A DNA stretch of 64,000 bases, taken from NCBI GenBank assembly GCA_947491025.1, contig CANLIC010000021.1:1-64000 (forward strand), in the 5' to 3' direction. The position numbers were made by a program, and so were the translations under genes. The stretch comes from Myxococcales bacterium (GTDB lineage Bacteria > Myxococcota_A > UBA9042). This document shows positions 7,313-16,486 of the stretch, piece by piece; within the stretch, counting starts at the first letter, position 1, and each line of letters begins with the position of its first letter. The notes under the pieces were generated by a model. The model did no database searches and was not told the origin of the DNA. It saw nothing but the letters and a program-made list of their open reading frames with translations.

Positions 7313-9313
7313 ATGGACCACCGTCTGCAGCATTCAGGCCGTCTCGACGCGGATCCGAAGCGCCTCCGCCATGGGCGCGTGCCTGTGCTCGCCGCGCTCT
7401 TGGTGGCGCAGGCGTTGGCGCTGGCGTCGCTCCCAAGCGCCCACGCCGCCACCCCGGCCACGATCCTCTTCGAGGGCGCCCTGCTCGCCGCCGGTGGCCC
7501 GGTCGTCGACGGTGAGTTTGCGCTGACGGTGCGCATCTACGCCGACGCCAACGCCAAGGACCCGCTCTGGAGCGAGACCCACGGCAAGGTCGCGGTCAGC
7601 GGCGGGCGCTTCGTCCTGGCGCTCGGCGCCCAGACCTCGCTGGAGGTGCCGGCGCTCGCAGCGGCCACGGCGCCATTCCTCGGCGTGCAGGTCGGCGCTG
7701 AAACGGAGCTGCCGCGCCAGTCGCTTCACAGCCAGCTCTATGCCCGGTGGGCTGACAGCGCCGCGTTCGCCAAACAGGCGGATACCGCCAAGCTGGCCGA
7801 CACCGCCAAGTCGGCCGAGACGGCCAAGGTTGCGCAGTCGCTGGCCTGCACAGGCTGTGTGCCGGTGTCGGCCCTGCTCTTCGACGGCGACGTCGACCTC
7901 GGCGGCCACGCCTTGAAGGCCGGCAGCGGTAGTTTCGCCGGCGCGCTCGTCGCCAAGTCCGTCAGCGCGCAGAGCTTCATCGGCGATGGCAGCAAGCTCA
8001 CCGGCATCGTCCAGCCCCAAGGCGTCTGCAAGTCGGGCGAGGCCGTGGTCGCCATCGCCGCCGACGGCAGCGTCCAATGCAAGGTCTTCAGCGCGGGTCT
8101 GCCCGCCAACGGCCTCGCCCAGGTCAGCAACGGCGCCCTGAGCAACGAGTTCACCGATACGTTCGCACTCGCGGGCGTACCGATCGCGATCCCCGACAAC
8201 ACCGGCGCCTCGGCGAGCGGCGTCATCACCGTGCCCGACATCGGCCTGGCGCAGTCGCTGACCATCGCCATCGAGCTCTCGACCTCGGACCTCAGCAACC
8301 TCGCCGTCGTGGTGCTGCCGCCGGACGACAAGAAGGTCGGCTACGTCCTCTGCGACCCCTGCGGCGAGGCCGACGCCAAGTCTGCCAAGCTCAGCTTCGA
8401 CGCCGACAAGAAGCCCAAGGTCGGCGATCTCGCGGCGTGGATGGGCAAGAGCCCAGCCGGCACCTGGACCTTCAAGGTCACCGACTCGGCGTTCTGCATC
8501 GCCCAGAAGCCCGGCAACCTGGCGCTCTGCGACGTCGCCAAGCTGCTCGACGGCGCCGTCGTCTCGGCCAGCATCACCGTCAAGACCACGAACGGCTCCA
8601 AGGTCGAGGCCAAGGGCGCGCTGCTCGCCAGTGGCGGCTTCCGCTTTCCCCTCTTGCCGAAGGAGCCCTTCGCCTGCGACGCCGGCGCGGTCGGCTTCGC
8701 CTACCTCAACACCACGACCAGCAAGCTGATGGTCTGCAATGGCATCTGGCGCGCCGTGCTGATGCAGGCCTGTGGCAACGGCGCGGTCGAGACCGGCGAG
8801 GCCTGCGACGACGGCGTCAACAACTCCGACAGCAAGGCCAACGCCTGCCGGACGACCTGTCAGAAAGCCAGCTGCGGCGACAAGGTCGTCGACAGCGGCG
8901 AGTTCTGCGACGACGGCAACCAGGACGACAACGACGGCTGCAAGAACAGCTGCCAGTCACCGTGCAAAGGCTGGGCGTACAAGGGCATCTGCCTGATGGC
9001 CAGCAACCTCACCAGCAACCAGGACGCCATCCCGGCCGGCTGCACGCCGTACCAGCCTGCGACCGGGTGGGGCCAGGGCGACTACCTCGCCATCTGCCAG
9101 CAGTTCATGGGCCCCAACACCAACTGCGCCCAGGTCGACACCGACGGCGATGGCGGTCTGTGCAGCAACTTCCAGGCGATCCTCAGCTGGGAGTCGAACG
9201 GCAGCCCCGATGTCTGGCTGCGCAACCCGACCTTCAGCTGGAACGCCGGCAAAGCCAACCCGAACTGCAACCTCTACAGCGCCGACGGCATCGCTGTCTA
9301 TGCTTGCAAGTAG
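7313..9313 (+). CDS. secreted P-domain / Myxococcus Cys-rich repeat protein (666 aa)
   Basis: Start supported by AAGGAAG about 6 bases upstream. A long N-region and hydrophobic core ending in SAHA-A give a signal peptide to about residue 45. A compact beta domain (46-145) is followed by an Ala/Asp/Lys helical stretch with repeats of ADTAKLADTAKSAETAK (145-180) and a SFIGDGSKLTGI segment typical of surface stalks. Residues ~285-430 resemble a proprotein-convertase P-domain-like jelly roll (IPDNTGASASGVITV then LTIAIELSTSDLSNLAVVVL). Residues ~490-560 carry two DUF4215/Myxococcus Cys-rich units (CGNGAVETGEACDDG, CGDKVVDSGEFCDDGN). The last ~100 residues are Asn/Cys-rich and unrecognised. No protease domain was seen, so a structural or binding role at the cell surface is most likely. 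Confidence 0.75.
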   Translation: MDHRLQHSGRLDADPKRLRHGRVPVLAALLVAQALALASLPSAHAATPATILFEGALLAAGGPVVDGEFALTVRIYADANAKDPLWSETHGKVAVSGGRFVLALGAQTSLEVPALAAATAPFLGVQVGAETELPRQSLHSQLYARWADSAAFAKQADTAKLADTAKSAETAKVAQSLACTGCVPVSALLFDGDVDLGGHALKAGSGSFAGALVAKSVSAQSFIGDGSKLTGIVQPQGVCKSGEAVVAIAADGSVQCKVFSAGLPANGLAQVSNGALSNEFTDTFALAGVPIAIPDNTGASASGVITVPDIGLAQSLTIAIELSTSDLSNLAVVVLPPDDKKVGYVLCDPCGEADAKSAKLSFDADKKPKVGDLAAWMGKSPAGTWTFKVTDSAFCIAQKPGNLALCDVAKLLDGAVVSASITVKTTNGSKVEAKGALLASGGFRFPLLPKEPFACDAGAVGFAYLNTTTSKLMVCNGIWRAVLMQACGNGAVETGEACDDGVNNSDSKANACRTTCQKASCGDKVVDSGEFCDDGNQDDNDGCKNSCQSPCKGWAYKGICLMASNLTSNQDAIPAGCTPYQPATGWGQGDYLAICQQFMGPNTNCAQVDTDGDGGLCSNFQAILSWESNGSPDVWLRNPTFSWNAGKANPNCNLYSADGIAVYACK

Positions 9314-9608
9314 CCGTTCGCAGGGATCTTTGGACGTGACGTAGCCATCACAGCGCGCGCCGCAGAGCGCGTCCAGCCTCCCGTCGGGCCGCGCGACGGT
9401 GGCGCAGGTGCCGAAGCCTAAGCGGGCTTGGCCCATCCAACCCTCTGGCTGCGGTGCGGAGCGCACGGACGCAGCGCGCGCTGGCGGCAGGCCTGTTTGT
9501 GGGCAGGATTGCGGGATGGGCGAGAGAGCTCGACGCACGCTGGACATGGCGGCAAGGCCAGCGCAGCATGCAGCACCGCAAAATCGCGGCGACTGGATGG
9601 GGGATGAC

Positions 9609-10358
9609 ATGGCCAGGGTGAGCGCGATGGGTGGGTTGGTTACGCTGTGTTGCAGCCTGCTCCTGGCCTGCGGCTCCACCGCTGCAGCCGGCGGCGGCGT
9701 GCCTGCCGGCACCGACAGCGCCGTGGGCGATGGCGGCAGCGACGGCGCCGCGGCTGCAGACACCGCAGGCGGCGGCGCAGATTTGGGCTCCGACCAGGTG
9801 AGTGGAGGCAGCGACGGAGCTGCCGGTGACGCCGCCGCGGATGGCGGAGCCGGCGACGCTGCGGCCGACGACATCGCGGCCGACAGCGCAGCGCCCGACA
9901 GCGCCGCCGACACCGGGTCCGCCGAGGACACAAAAGTCACGGTCGACGCCACGGTCGACACCGCACCGGCTGACACCGCGCCGGCCGACACCGCGCCGAC
10001 CGACACCGCGCCCACCGACACCGCGCCGACCGACACCGCGCCGACGGACACGGGCGCAAAGACCGGCGCCTGCACCAACGAGGCCGACGCCGCCAAAATC
10101 GCTGCCGCCGGTTTCTCAGACACGGTGCAGGGTTGCGCGCTCTCCAACCTCGCCAGTCCGGCCAAAGCGGGTCAATGCGTGGTCGACAAGACCGGCCTGA
10201 GCACCGGCTGCGCTGGCTGCTTCAGCACCCTCGTCACCTGCGCCATCACCAAGTGCGCGCTGCAGTGCCTCGGAGGCGACACGCCGGACTGCCAGAAGTG
10301 CCGTGAGGCCCAGTGCAACCCGGCGTTCGTCACCTGCGCAGGCATCGACGCCAATTGA
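9609..10358 (+). CDS. Asp/Ala/Thr-rich lipoprotein with C-terminal Cys domain (249 aa)
   Basis: The start at 9609 gives a short signal peptide with a clean lipobox, SLLLAC. After the cysteine, residues ~20-145 are a low-complexity linker of Gly, Asp, Ala and Thr, ending in six near-identical TDTAP-type units. The C-terminal ~100 residues form the only folded part. They hold about ten cysteines (for example CAGCFSTLVTC, CALQC, CQKCREAQC), suggesting a small disulfide-bonded domain exposed beyond the linker. I cannot name that domain. A second in-frame ATG 12 bases upstream is possible. About 295 bases before the gene show no other gene. Confidence 0.7.
   Translation: MARVSAMGGLVTLCCSLLLACGSTAAAGGGVPAGTDSAVGDGGSDGAAAADTAGGGADLGSDQVSGGSDGAAGDAAADGGAGDAAADDIAADSAAPDSAADTGSAEDTKVTVDATVDTAPADTAPADTAPTDTAPTDTAPTDTAPTDTGAKTGACTNEADAAKIAAAGFSDTVQGCALSNLASPAKAGQCVVDKTGLSTGCAGCFSTLVTCAITKCALQCLGGDTPDCQKCREAQCNPAFVTCAGIDAN
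9957..10046 (+). repeat. 15-bp tandem repeat, six units, in lipoprotein linker
   Basis: Six consecutive 15-base units close to GACACCGCGCCGACC encode D-T-A-P-(A/T). Units differ by one to three bases. Such an array can change length by slippage and so lengthen or shorten the spacer between the lipid anchor and the Cys domain. Confidence 0.85.
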
Positions 10359-10644
10359 GGGACAAAGCGCGGGGCGGCGCGGCGGCATCGACCGCCCATG
10401 CACCGGCTTTCGCCATCTCCGCCGGGCCTTCGTCGCGTCCGAATGGGCTCCAGCGTGGGGCCCTCTTGCAGTCGTGAAGGCCGGAGTCGGCGGACGGCAT
10501 CCCCTCGTCTGCCAAGCACCCGGCGACACCCGTCCGTGGCTGCGGCGCGGTGGCCGATGCCGCACGGAGCGCTAGAATACGGGCCGATGGCGTGCCGGCT
10601 GCCGAGCCCGCCGCCCAGGTGACCAGACGCACACAGGAGGGACG

Positions 10645-11139
10645 ATGCCAGCACGGGCCGACCACCCCAGCGACGCCGAGGCGATGGCGCTGGTCGCGTC
10701 CCTGGGCCTTTCGACCCACCCCGAGGGCGGCTTCTACCGGGAGACGTGGCGCGACCAGCCCGCCGACGGGGTCCGCGGCACCGGCACCGCGATCCTGTTC
10801 CTGCTGCGGGCCTTCGAGGTCTCGCGCTGGCACCGGGTCGACGCCACCGAGATCTGGCACGCCTACCGCGGGGTCTGCGCGACCTTGTGGATCGCGACCG
10901 ACGAGGGCCCAGCGCAGCGGGTCCAGCTCGGTCACGACCTCCGGCGCGGCGAGCAGCCCCAGGCCATCGTGCCGCCGCGGGCGTGGCAGCAGACCCTCGC
11001 CGGCGATGGCTGGGCGCTCTTCGGGTGCACCGTCAGCCCAGCGTTCGAGTTCCAAGGCTTCGAGATGGCGGCGCCCGACTTCATCCCACCTGGGTTCGCT
11101 GCGGAGTCGGCTGCGGGGGCCGACGGCGCGCTCCAATGA
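10645..11139 (+). CDS. cupin-fold protein, DUF985 / Cupin_5 family (164 aa)
   Basis: A strong RBS (AGGAGG within ACAGGAGGGACG) precedes the ATG. The opening block, LVASLGLSTHPEGGFYRETWR, is the signature of the DUF985 cupin family, whose members usually have 140-170 residues. SRWHRVDATEIWHAYRG continues the barrel with conserved histidines. Structures from the family show a single-domain cupin barrel; no firm enzymatic role is established. The gene is soluble in character, with no signal peptide. Its TGA overlaps the ATG of the next gene (ATGA), so the phosphodiesterase remnant was once translationally coupled to it. Confidence 0.85.
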   Translation: MPARADHPSDAEAMALVASLGLSTHPEGGFYRETWRDQPADGVRGTGTAILFLLRAFEVSRWHRVDATEIWHAYRGVCATLWIATDEGPAQRVQLGHDLRRGEQPQAIVPPRAWQQTLAGDGWALFGCTVSPAFEFQGFEMAAPDFIPPGFAAESAAGADGALQ

Positions 11140-11639
11140 CGCAACGTCCGCATGACACCGATTCGCCGACACCTCGGGCGACCCTGCAAGGCCCGCCCCA
11201 TGGCTGGGTCGCGGCTGTCCGCCTCATCGGCCTGATGGGCTGCGGCGCAGCGTCCACGCCCAAGGACGCGTCCCGCGCGGCTGCCAGCGGCGACGTCCAC
11301 CAGAACGACTCTGCCGACATCACCGGTGACGCCGGCGACCTCGCCGCGACCTACGCCGCCCAGCGCGCCGCCATCCTGGCCGATCCCTTCATCGACATCG
11401 CGCACCGCGGCGGGCGCAAGCTCTGGCCCGAGCACACCACCATCGCCTACGACGGATCCGTCGCGCTCGGCGTCGAGGTCGATGCCGCGTTCGTCGCGCT
11501 CTGCAAGCAGGTTGGGCTGCGGATTCAGCCCTGGACCATCAACGATCCCAAGCGCATGCAGGCGCTCATCGATCTCGGGGTGCACGGGATGTTCACCGAT
11601 GACCCGGCGAGCCTGCGGGCGTTGCTCGGCGCTCGCTAA
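11136..11639 (+). pseudogene. glycerophosphodiester phosphodiesterase lipoprotein, internally deleted (167 aa)
   Basis: The N-terminus carries a lipobox (LIGLMGC) and a short linker. IAHRGGRKLWPEHTTIAYDG (H90-R91) is the first catalytic block of GDPD enzymes, and GVEVD (to D116) is the metal-binding E-x-D block. Directly after that the sequence jumps to the family's last blocks, LRIQPWTINDPKRM and GVHGMFTDDP. Full-length enzymes have roughly 250-350 residues. The central barrel, including the second catalytic histidine (usually in an H-D pair), is absent. The frame is kept, so the gene looks intact by length but should be inactive. It overlaps the cupin stop codon by four bases. It could be a recent in-frame deletion or an assembly collapse. 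Confidence 0.7.
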
Positions 11640-11737
11640 GCGTTGCGGTGCTGCCTTGCAGCCGTGGACCGCGCAGCGGCCGGTTCGCAGGTGCTGGGGC
11701 CCTCTGCGTGAGCGGACCCGACGCGGTGGCTTCCGCC

Positions 11738-14038
11738 TCAGTCTTCGCCGAAGGCACTGCGCCACCCGTACGGAATCCGCTCCACGATCGCCTCGCCGAC
11801 GCCCTCGACCCAGCGCAGCTGGGCGATGACTTGCGCACCTTGCCAGCCCGTGTCCGCCGCGCTGAGACCATCCCGAACCAGCCAGCGCAGCCGTCGCTGC
11901 ACGCGCCACTGCCAGCTCGGCGCAGGGGTATGGCGTGCGCGCTCGAACTGGGGCTCGGGACATGGCCGGTCGCTGTCGAAGACGCCTGGGACGAACGCGC
12001 CCTGGCGCGCGTAGAGCGAGTACGGGCTGATCGGCCAATCGGGCACGCGGTCGCGCACCGGCCGCCACGACGCGCAGAGCAGCGCCGCGTAGGCTTGGGT
12101 ATGGGTGGGCACCGATTCGGCGGCGCGCAGCAAGAGCTCCGCCGCCCGCGCCCGGTAGTGGTACCGATAGCCGGCCGAGATGCCAGGAGGTGCGCTGGCG
12201 GCGACGCGTCTGGCTTCATCGGCGCTGACGACGCAGACCCGCGCCGATTGACTGACGACTTCCAGGCTGGTCTGGCAGGTCGGGTCGTTGGCGTGCTCGA
12301 CCGGGCGAAAGAGCACCTTGGGCAGCTGACGCGTGAACGTGTCGAAGGCGTCCTCGTAGGAGCCCTCGACGATCGTCCAATCTGGGCCGAGCTCGGTGCC
12401 GATCAGCGACATGCCGTCGGGCAAGAGCGCCCGGGCGGCGCGATACAGGGCCTCGGCGCGGTCGATGCCTTGGGTCCGCTCGGCATCGCTCATCGCCTTC
12501 GCGTAACGGCGCGCTCGCTCGGCCTCGGCAGCCGGCAACATCCGCGCTGCCTTGGCGCCATGGCCCTCCCGCACCAGCCTGCGCGCGAGGACCTCCGTCA
12601 GCTGCCGCAGCGTCGGCCTGTCCCAGCTGGTGTCGCCGTGCAGCGATTGGATGGCGCGCTCCAGCTGCGTCGGCCGTAGCCGCGGTCGCGTCGGCGCAGC
12701 CTTGTCGGATGAGTCCGCGTCCTCCGAGTCCGAATCGTCCGCGGTCGAACCCTCGTCGTTGCCCTCAAAGGAGGCAGCCATCGCGCCTGTCTCATCGGGC
12801 GCACGACGCGCGAGGTTCGTCTGGACATCCTTGCGGGCCAAGAATGCCCCCGCTTCGCCGGGCGCCAGCACCCGCTCGACGATGTAGACGGCGAGCACGA
12901 CGTCGCCGAGCGCGACCGCGATGGCGCCGGCGTCCTCATAGCGTCGCTCACTGAGCGCCAGGACAGCGCGATCTTGCTCGATTTGCCCGATCAACCGCAG
13001 GTCGTCCTCCGCAGCCGCCGCGCGCGCAGCAGCGTCGAGCCGCTCTCGCAGCTGCGCCGTCTCGCCGTGGCGAAGCGCAGCCTTGGCGCGCACGACCTGT
13101 GCCAGGGCGCGGTCGGATTGCCCTGCGAAGTGCTCAGCGAGCTCATACTCACCGGCACGCCATGCCGACGCGGCGAGCCTGTCCTGGCCGCGCTCGAGCG
13201 GCACGGAGGCCATCGCCCAGAGCAACTGGATAGGGTGGGTCGATGCCTCGTCGCGGTCCGCCCAGTCGTCGCCATCGGCAGCCCAGGACGTGCCGTTGGC
13301 GTGGGCCATCGACGCCATCAGCGCCTGCACCACCGGCATCTGGAGCGCGCGCACCAGCCGCCGCGGATCTGCCGCCAGGTCCTTGCCGACGATGTCCAGC
13401 GAGGCGACCGCGCCCTCGTCTCCTGCCGCGGCCTGCTCGGCGTAGGCTTGCACCGCCTTGCCATCGTCGCCTCGGGCCAGCGCCTGACGACCTTGTTCAC
13501 CGAGGCTCTCGACCGCGAGGCATAGCGGGTCGGCGAAGCCGTCGTTGGCCAGGCTCCGCGCCTGTTCGAAAAAGCTCGCACCATGAGGCGCCGCGAGCTT
13601 GCCGAGCATGAAGGCCGCCGCCACCGAGTAGCTAGGCCGTTGCGTAGGGGGCAGCTGCAGGATCGCGGTGAACGCGGCCTTCGCCTTGTCATCGGCATGG
13701 GCCTGCAGCGCGGCGGCGGCGATGGCGTAGAGCCGACCGTCGACCGTGTCTGGCGCGGCGGGCATCTTGCGCGGGCAGGATTCATCGGCACTGGGCATCA
13801 CGATGGGGCTGCAACGCTTGAGCGTCGTCGTCGCGAGCTTGGGGTAATCGAGCTCGATGCGGCCGCGGCCGACGCCGACGAGCGCCTCCCCACGCGACTC
13901 GAACAGCGACGGCGAGAAGAAGGGGCCGCACGCTTGCGCCACTCTGGGCAGCGCCATTGCCGCGAACCCCGCGCAGGTCGCTGCCAGCGTCATCACGACG
14001 GCGGACCGCGCCGAATGGGCGTTTCGACTAGCCACCAC
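11738..14038 (-). CDS. secreted TPR-like alpha-helical repeat protein (766 aa)
   Basis: The start was set at the GTG at 14038 because AAGAGG lies 6 bases upstream; a second GTG follows directly and the frame is open further up. It gives a signal peptide (VVMTLAATCAGFAAMALPRVAQA) with the mature end CGPFFSPSLF. The rest is a long series of Ala/Leu/Arg-rich helices in pairs (for example AAAALQAHADDKAKAAFTAI, LAASAWRAGEYELAEHFAGQ, AEALYRAARALLP), typical of TPR/Sel1-type solenoids. An acidic Asp/Ser loop lies at about 445-465. Its start overlaps the stop of the upstream DUF3142 gene by 11 bases, so the two are probably one transcript and may form one periplasmic complex. It is convergent with the GDPD remnant. 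Function not known. Confidence 0.7.
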   Translation of the reverse strand: MVASRNAHSARSAVVMTLAATCAGFAAMALPRVAQACGPFFSPSLFESRGEALVGVGRGRIELDYPKLATTTLKRCSPIVMPSADESCPRKMPAAPDTVDGRLYAIAAAALQAHADDKAKAAFTAILQLPPTQRPSYSVAAAFMLGKLAAPHGASFFEQARSLANDGFADPLCLAVESLGEQGRQALARGDDGKAVQAYAEQAAAGDEGAVASLDIVGKDLAADPRRLVRALQMPVVQALMASMAHANGTSWAADGDDWADRDEASTHPIQLLWAMASVPLERGQDRLAASAWRAGEYELAEHFAGQSDRALAQVVRAKAALRHGETAQLRERLDAAARAAAAEDDLRLIGQIEQDRAVLALSERRYEDAGAIAVALGDVVLAVYIVERVLAPGEAGAFLARKDVQTNLARRAPDETGAMAASFEGNDEGSTADDSDSEDADSSDKAAPTRPRLRPTQLERAIQSLHGDTSWDRPTLRQLTEVLARRLVREGHGAKAARMLPAAEAERARRYAKAMSDAERTQGIDRAEALYRAARALLPDGMSLIGTELGPDWTIVEGSYEDAFDTFTRQLPKVLFRPVEHANDPTCQTSLEVVSQSARVCVVSADEARRVAASAPPGISAGYRYHYRARAAELLLRAAESVPTHTQAYAALLCASWRPVRDRVPDWPISPYSLYARQGAFVPGVFDSDRPCPEPQFERARHTPAPSWQWRVQRRLRWLVRDGLSAADTGWQGAQVIAQLRWVEGVGEAIVERIPYGWRSAFGED

Positions 14039-15170
14039 GACGCACCTCTTGGCCACGGACGTAGCCCAGCACCCGCTCTTGGCCGACCGGGATGCGCAGC
14101 TCCTGGGGACAACGCAGGCCCCGCCCTTCGCCCCGACAACCGTTGGCACCTTGCAAGGCCGTGACGCGGCCATCGAAGCGCAGCAACGCCGGCACGGGCC
14201 CAGGCGCGTTGCCATGGGCCGCCGCCACGATGTCCCAGAGCTCCGGACCGGCCCGGCGCAACGACACCAAAACCTCGCCTCGCACGTCCTCGCCGCGGAT
14301 CAGCGCCGCCAGCGTCACAGCCGGCCAGGCGTCGTCGTCGCCGCTGTAGCCGAGTCGGAACCAGACGGCGCCACGCAGGCCCTCGATCGGCGCGGTCCTC
14401 AGGGCCTGCAGCGTCTGCGCGACGGCCGCTGGCTCGACGCCGACGATGTCGCCGTGGCGCAGGCGCGCGCGATAGGTCGGCAGGGCGATCCAGAAGGGAC
14501 GGTCGCTGGCCCCGGCCCACGCGCGAGCGGCCGCCAACGCGCTCTCAGCGTCGTAGATCGTCGGCGCGGCGATGGTGTGGACCTGCAGCGTGACGCGGTC
14601 GACCGAGGCGCTCAGCGCGCGAACGCTGGCGGGGTCGTCCAGCCACGTGGGCAGCGCCGTCACGGCCAAGGCCACCTCGACCTGCAGCGCATCAGCCACA
14701 AGCGGACGCTGGGACCGCAGCCAACGCGTGTAGGCCGGCAGCGCCGCGGTCGCGCAGTCGTGGTCCACCTCGACGCCGCGCACTTGCACGCCCGCCGCCC
14801 GCCAACGCTGCGCCAACGTCACCAAGGGGCCAAGCGTCAGGGCGGTAGGGAGCCGCGCGCCCTCGATCCGAGCCACGAGCGTGATGGGGCCAGCGGCGGC
14901 CAGCGCGCGCAGGTTCACGTCTGTGGCCTTGGGCGCTCCGCCGTCAGCGCCCCAGTGCAAGCCGAGCACACGCAAGGCCGAGAGCTCGCCTGGGCGCGAG
15001 GCGATCGCCGAGGCCATCGCTGGACCCCAGCGGTGCTGCCAGACGTAGGCCTCGTGGCGGAGCGGGCGTTGCACGGGCGCTGCGTCGCGATGCAGGCCGC
15101 CCGCCATCGCCGCCAGCAGCGACAGGAGCAGCAGGCTACGCACCGCCGATGGCTGGTCGACGACCCGCAT
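14028..15170 (-). CDS. DUF3142-family exported protein (380 aa)
   Basis: The ATG has a strong RBS (AAGGAGG, 3 bases before it). Residues 10-25 form a short hydrophobic export segment (VRSLLLLSLLAAMAGG). The mature part opens with EAYVWQHRW, which I associate with the DUF3142 family, and continues as an alternating strand/helix protein with a TIM-barrel-like rhythm (VRGVEVDHDC, LQVEVALAVTALPTW, RPFWIALPTY, LRGAVWFRLGY). The EVDHDC and ALPTY blocks could be an active site of a glycosidase-like barrel, but that is a guess. It is the first gene of a pair with the secreted TPR protein; the 11-base overlap suggests coordinated translation. Confidence 0.65.
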   Translation of the reverse strand: MRVVDQPSAVRSLLLLSLLAAMAGGLHRDAAPVQRPLRHEAYVWQHRWGPAMASAIASRPGELSALRVLGLHWGADGGAPKATDVNLRALAAAGPITLVARIEGARLPTALTLGPLVTLAQRWRAAGVQVRGVEVDHDCATAALPAYTRWLRSQRPLVADALQVEVALAVTALPTWLDDPASVRALSASVDRVTLQVHTIAAPTIYDAESALAAARAWAGASDRPFWIALPTYRARLRHGDIVGVEPAAVAQTLQALRTAPIEGLRGAVWFRLGYSGDDDAWPAVTLAALIRGEDVRGEVLVSLRRAGPELWDIVAAAHGNAPGPVPALLRFDGRVTALQGANGCRGEGRGLRCPQELRIPVGQERVLGYVRGQEVRRGG

Positions 15171-15427
15171 CGTCCTCCTTCGAGACGCGCTGCCGGGGGA
15201 GTCCGCCGCGTTTCGCGGCGAGGCTACGTCCCGCGGGCATCCTGTCGAGTTTTTCGGCCGCTAGCGTGCGTCTGTGATCGATGGCTGAGCCCTCGCGGTG
15301 GATGCCCGTGCGGCGGGCCGCCTGCTGTGGCAAGGTGTGCCGGGCCTTGCGGCGAGCTGCTGGCGACGGTAGCCAAGAAGGTCCACGCTTAGGCAGCGGT
15401 TGCTCCGACCCTCGGAGCGGAGGGCAC

Positions 15428-16486
15428 ATGCGCACCCCCAGGCTCGTTGGACTCACGCTCGCGGTTGCTCTTGGCGCCGCGGCCTGCGGCAGTAGCGCGA
15501 ACGGCGGCGCAGGCACACCGGTTGCCGATACGGTGACGGACACCGCAGCCGACACCGCAGCCGACACCGCAGCCGACGCCGCAGCCGACACAGCGGCCGA
15601 CAGCACGGTGGACTCCGTGGCCGATGGGTCCACCGCTGTCGCAGCGGATGGCGCCGAGACGGTGCCCGACGACGCAGCCTCGGACACCGCGCTTGCGGAC
15701 ACCGCCTCGCCCGACACCGCCCTGCCGGACGCCGCCCTGCCCGACTCCTCGCCCGACAGCGCGAGCCCGGACGCCACGGATTCGGAGACCGCCGACGGTG
15801 CGCCAGGCGACACGGCCGCCGACATCGCCCCGCCAGATGCCACCCAGCCCGACGCCAACGCCTGTCCCTACGTCTGCGCCAAGGACTGCGTCTGCAAGAA
15901 GGACAAGCAAGGCTGCGACATCGACGAGTGCGAAGCCTCCGCGTGTGTGGCGGCGCTCGCCAAGATCGAGGCCCTCAAGCCCACGGTCAGCAAGTGCACG
16001 TTCGCCAAGGGTTGCATGGGCTTTGAGTACCCGATCTGCGGTTCGGCGGGCTGCTTCCAGACGCCGGTGGCCAGCGATGCCGACCTGACGGAGCTCGAAT
16101 CCACCGCCAAGGCGGCCATGGATGCCAAATGCTCTGGGTTTAGCTGCGGTTGCGGCCCTGCCCCGCCCAGCTTCTGCTTCAAGGGCAAGTGCCGCGATTG
16201 CTCGCCCGACTGCGATGGCACCTGCGACGAGCTGCTGGCGACGATTCCAACCCTCGCCAGCCAGCTCGGCTATTGCGGCAAGGACGAGGACTGCACCGTG
16301 CTGTCGACCGGCCTCTGCCCGATCGGTCCCCTGCCCTGCGGCGGCATCGCGGTCAGCAAGTTCGCGAATACGCAGCAGCTGCAGACGATGCTCACGCAGT
16401 ACGCCGTGCCCTGCAACGCGGCGATGTGCAAGTGCAAGGTGCCGGGCCCCGCCGTCTGCGTGAAGAACAAGTGCACCGTCAACTAA
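15428..16486 (+). CDS. Asp/Ala-rich lipoprotein with two related Cys-rich modules (352 aa)
   Basis: RBS GGAGGG ends 3 bases before the ATG. The signal peptide ends in GAAAC (lipobox). Residues ~22-145 are an Asp/Thr/Ala/Pro linker starting with five 12-base repeats. The rest contains two similar modules of about 85 residues. Each begins with a helix after C (CVAALAKIEALKP / CDELLATIPTLAS), has a G-C-x(3-6)-P-I/L-x-C-G middle, a second helix (DLTELESTAKAAMDAKC / NTQQLQTMLTQYAVPC) and ends with CxCxxPxPxxCxKxKC. The match is visible by eye and points to an internal duplication. A binding or structural role outside the cell is likely; no enzyme motif seen. Confidence 0.7.
   Translation: MRTPRLVGLTLAVALGAAACGSSANGGAGTPVADTVTDTAADTAADTAADAAADTAADSTVDSVADGSTAVAADGAETVPDDAASDTALADTASPDTALPDAALPDSSPDSASPDATDSETADGAPGDTAADIAPPDATQPDANACPYVCAKDCVCKKDKQGCDIDECEASACVAALAKIEALKPTVSKCTFAKGCMGFEYPICGSAGCFQTPVASDADLTELESTAKAAMDAKCSGFSCGCGPAPPSFCFKGKCRDCSPDCDGTCDELLATIPTLASQLGYCGKDEDCTVLSTGLCPIGPLPCGGIAVSKFANTQQLQTMLTQYAVPCNAAMCKCKVPGPAVCVKNKCTVN
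15539..15598 (+). repeat. 12-bp tandem repeat, five units, in lipoprotein linker
   Basis: Five units close to GACACCGCAGCC encode D-T-A-A. The first three are identical and the last two differ by one to three bases. It sets the length of the spacer after the lipid anchor. Confidence 0.85.

Noticed and set aside
15204..15220. Hairpin CGCCGCG-TTT-CGCGGCG as a terminator
   Set aside because: It lies between the 5' ends of two divergent genes and has no T-run, so a terminator is unlikely; too short to claim as an operator.
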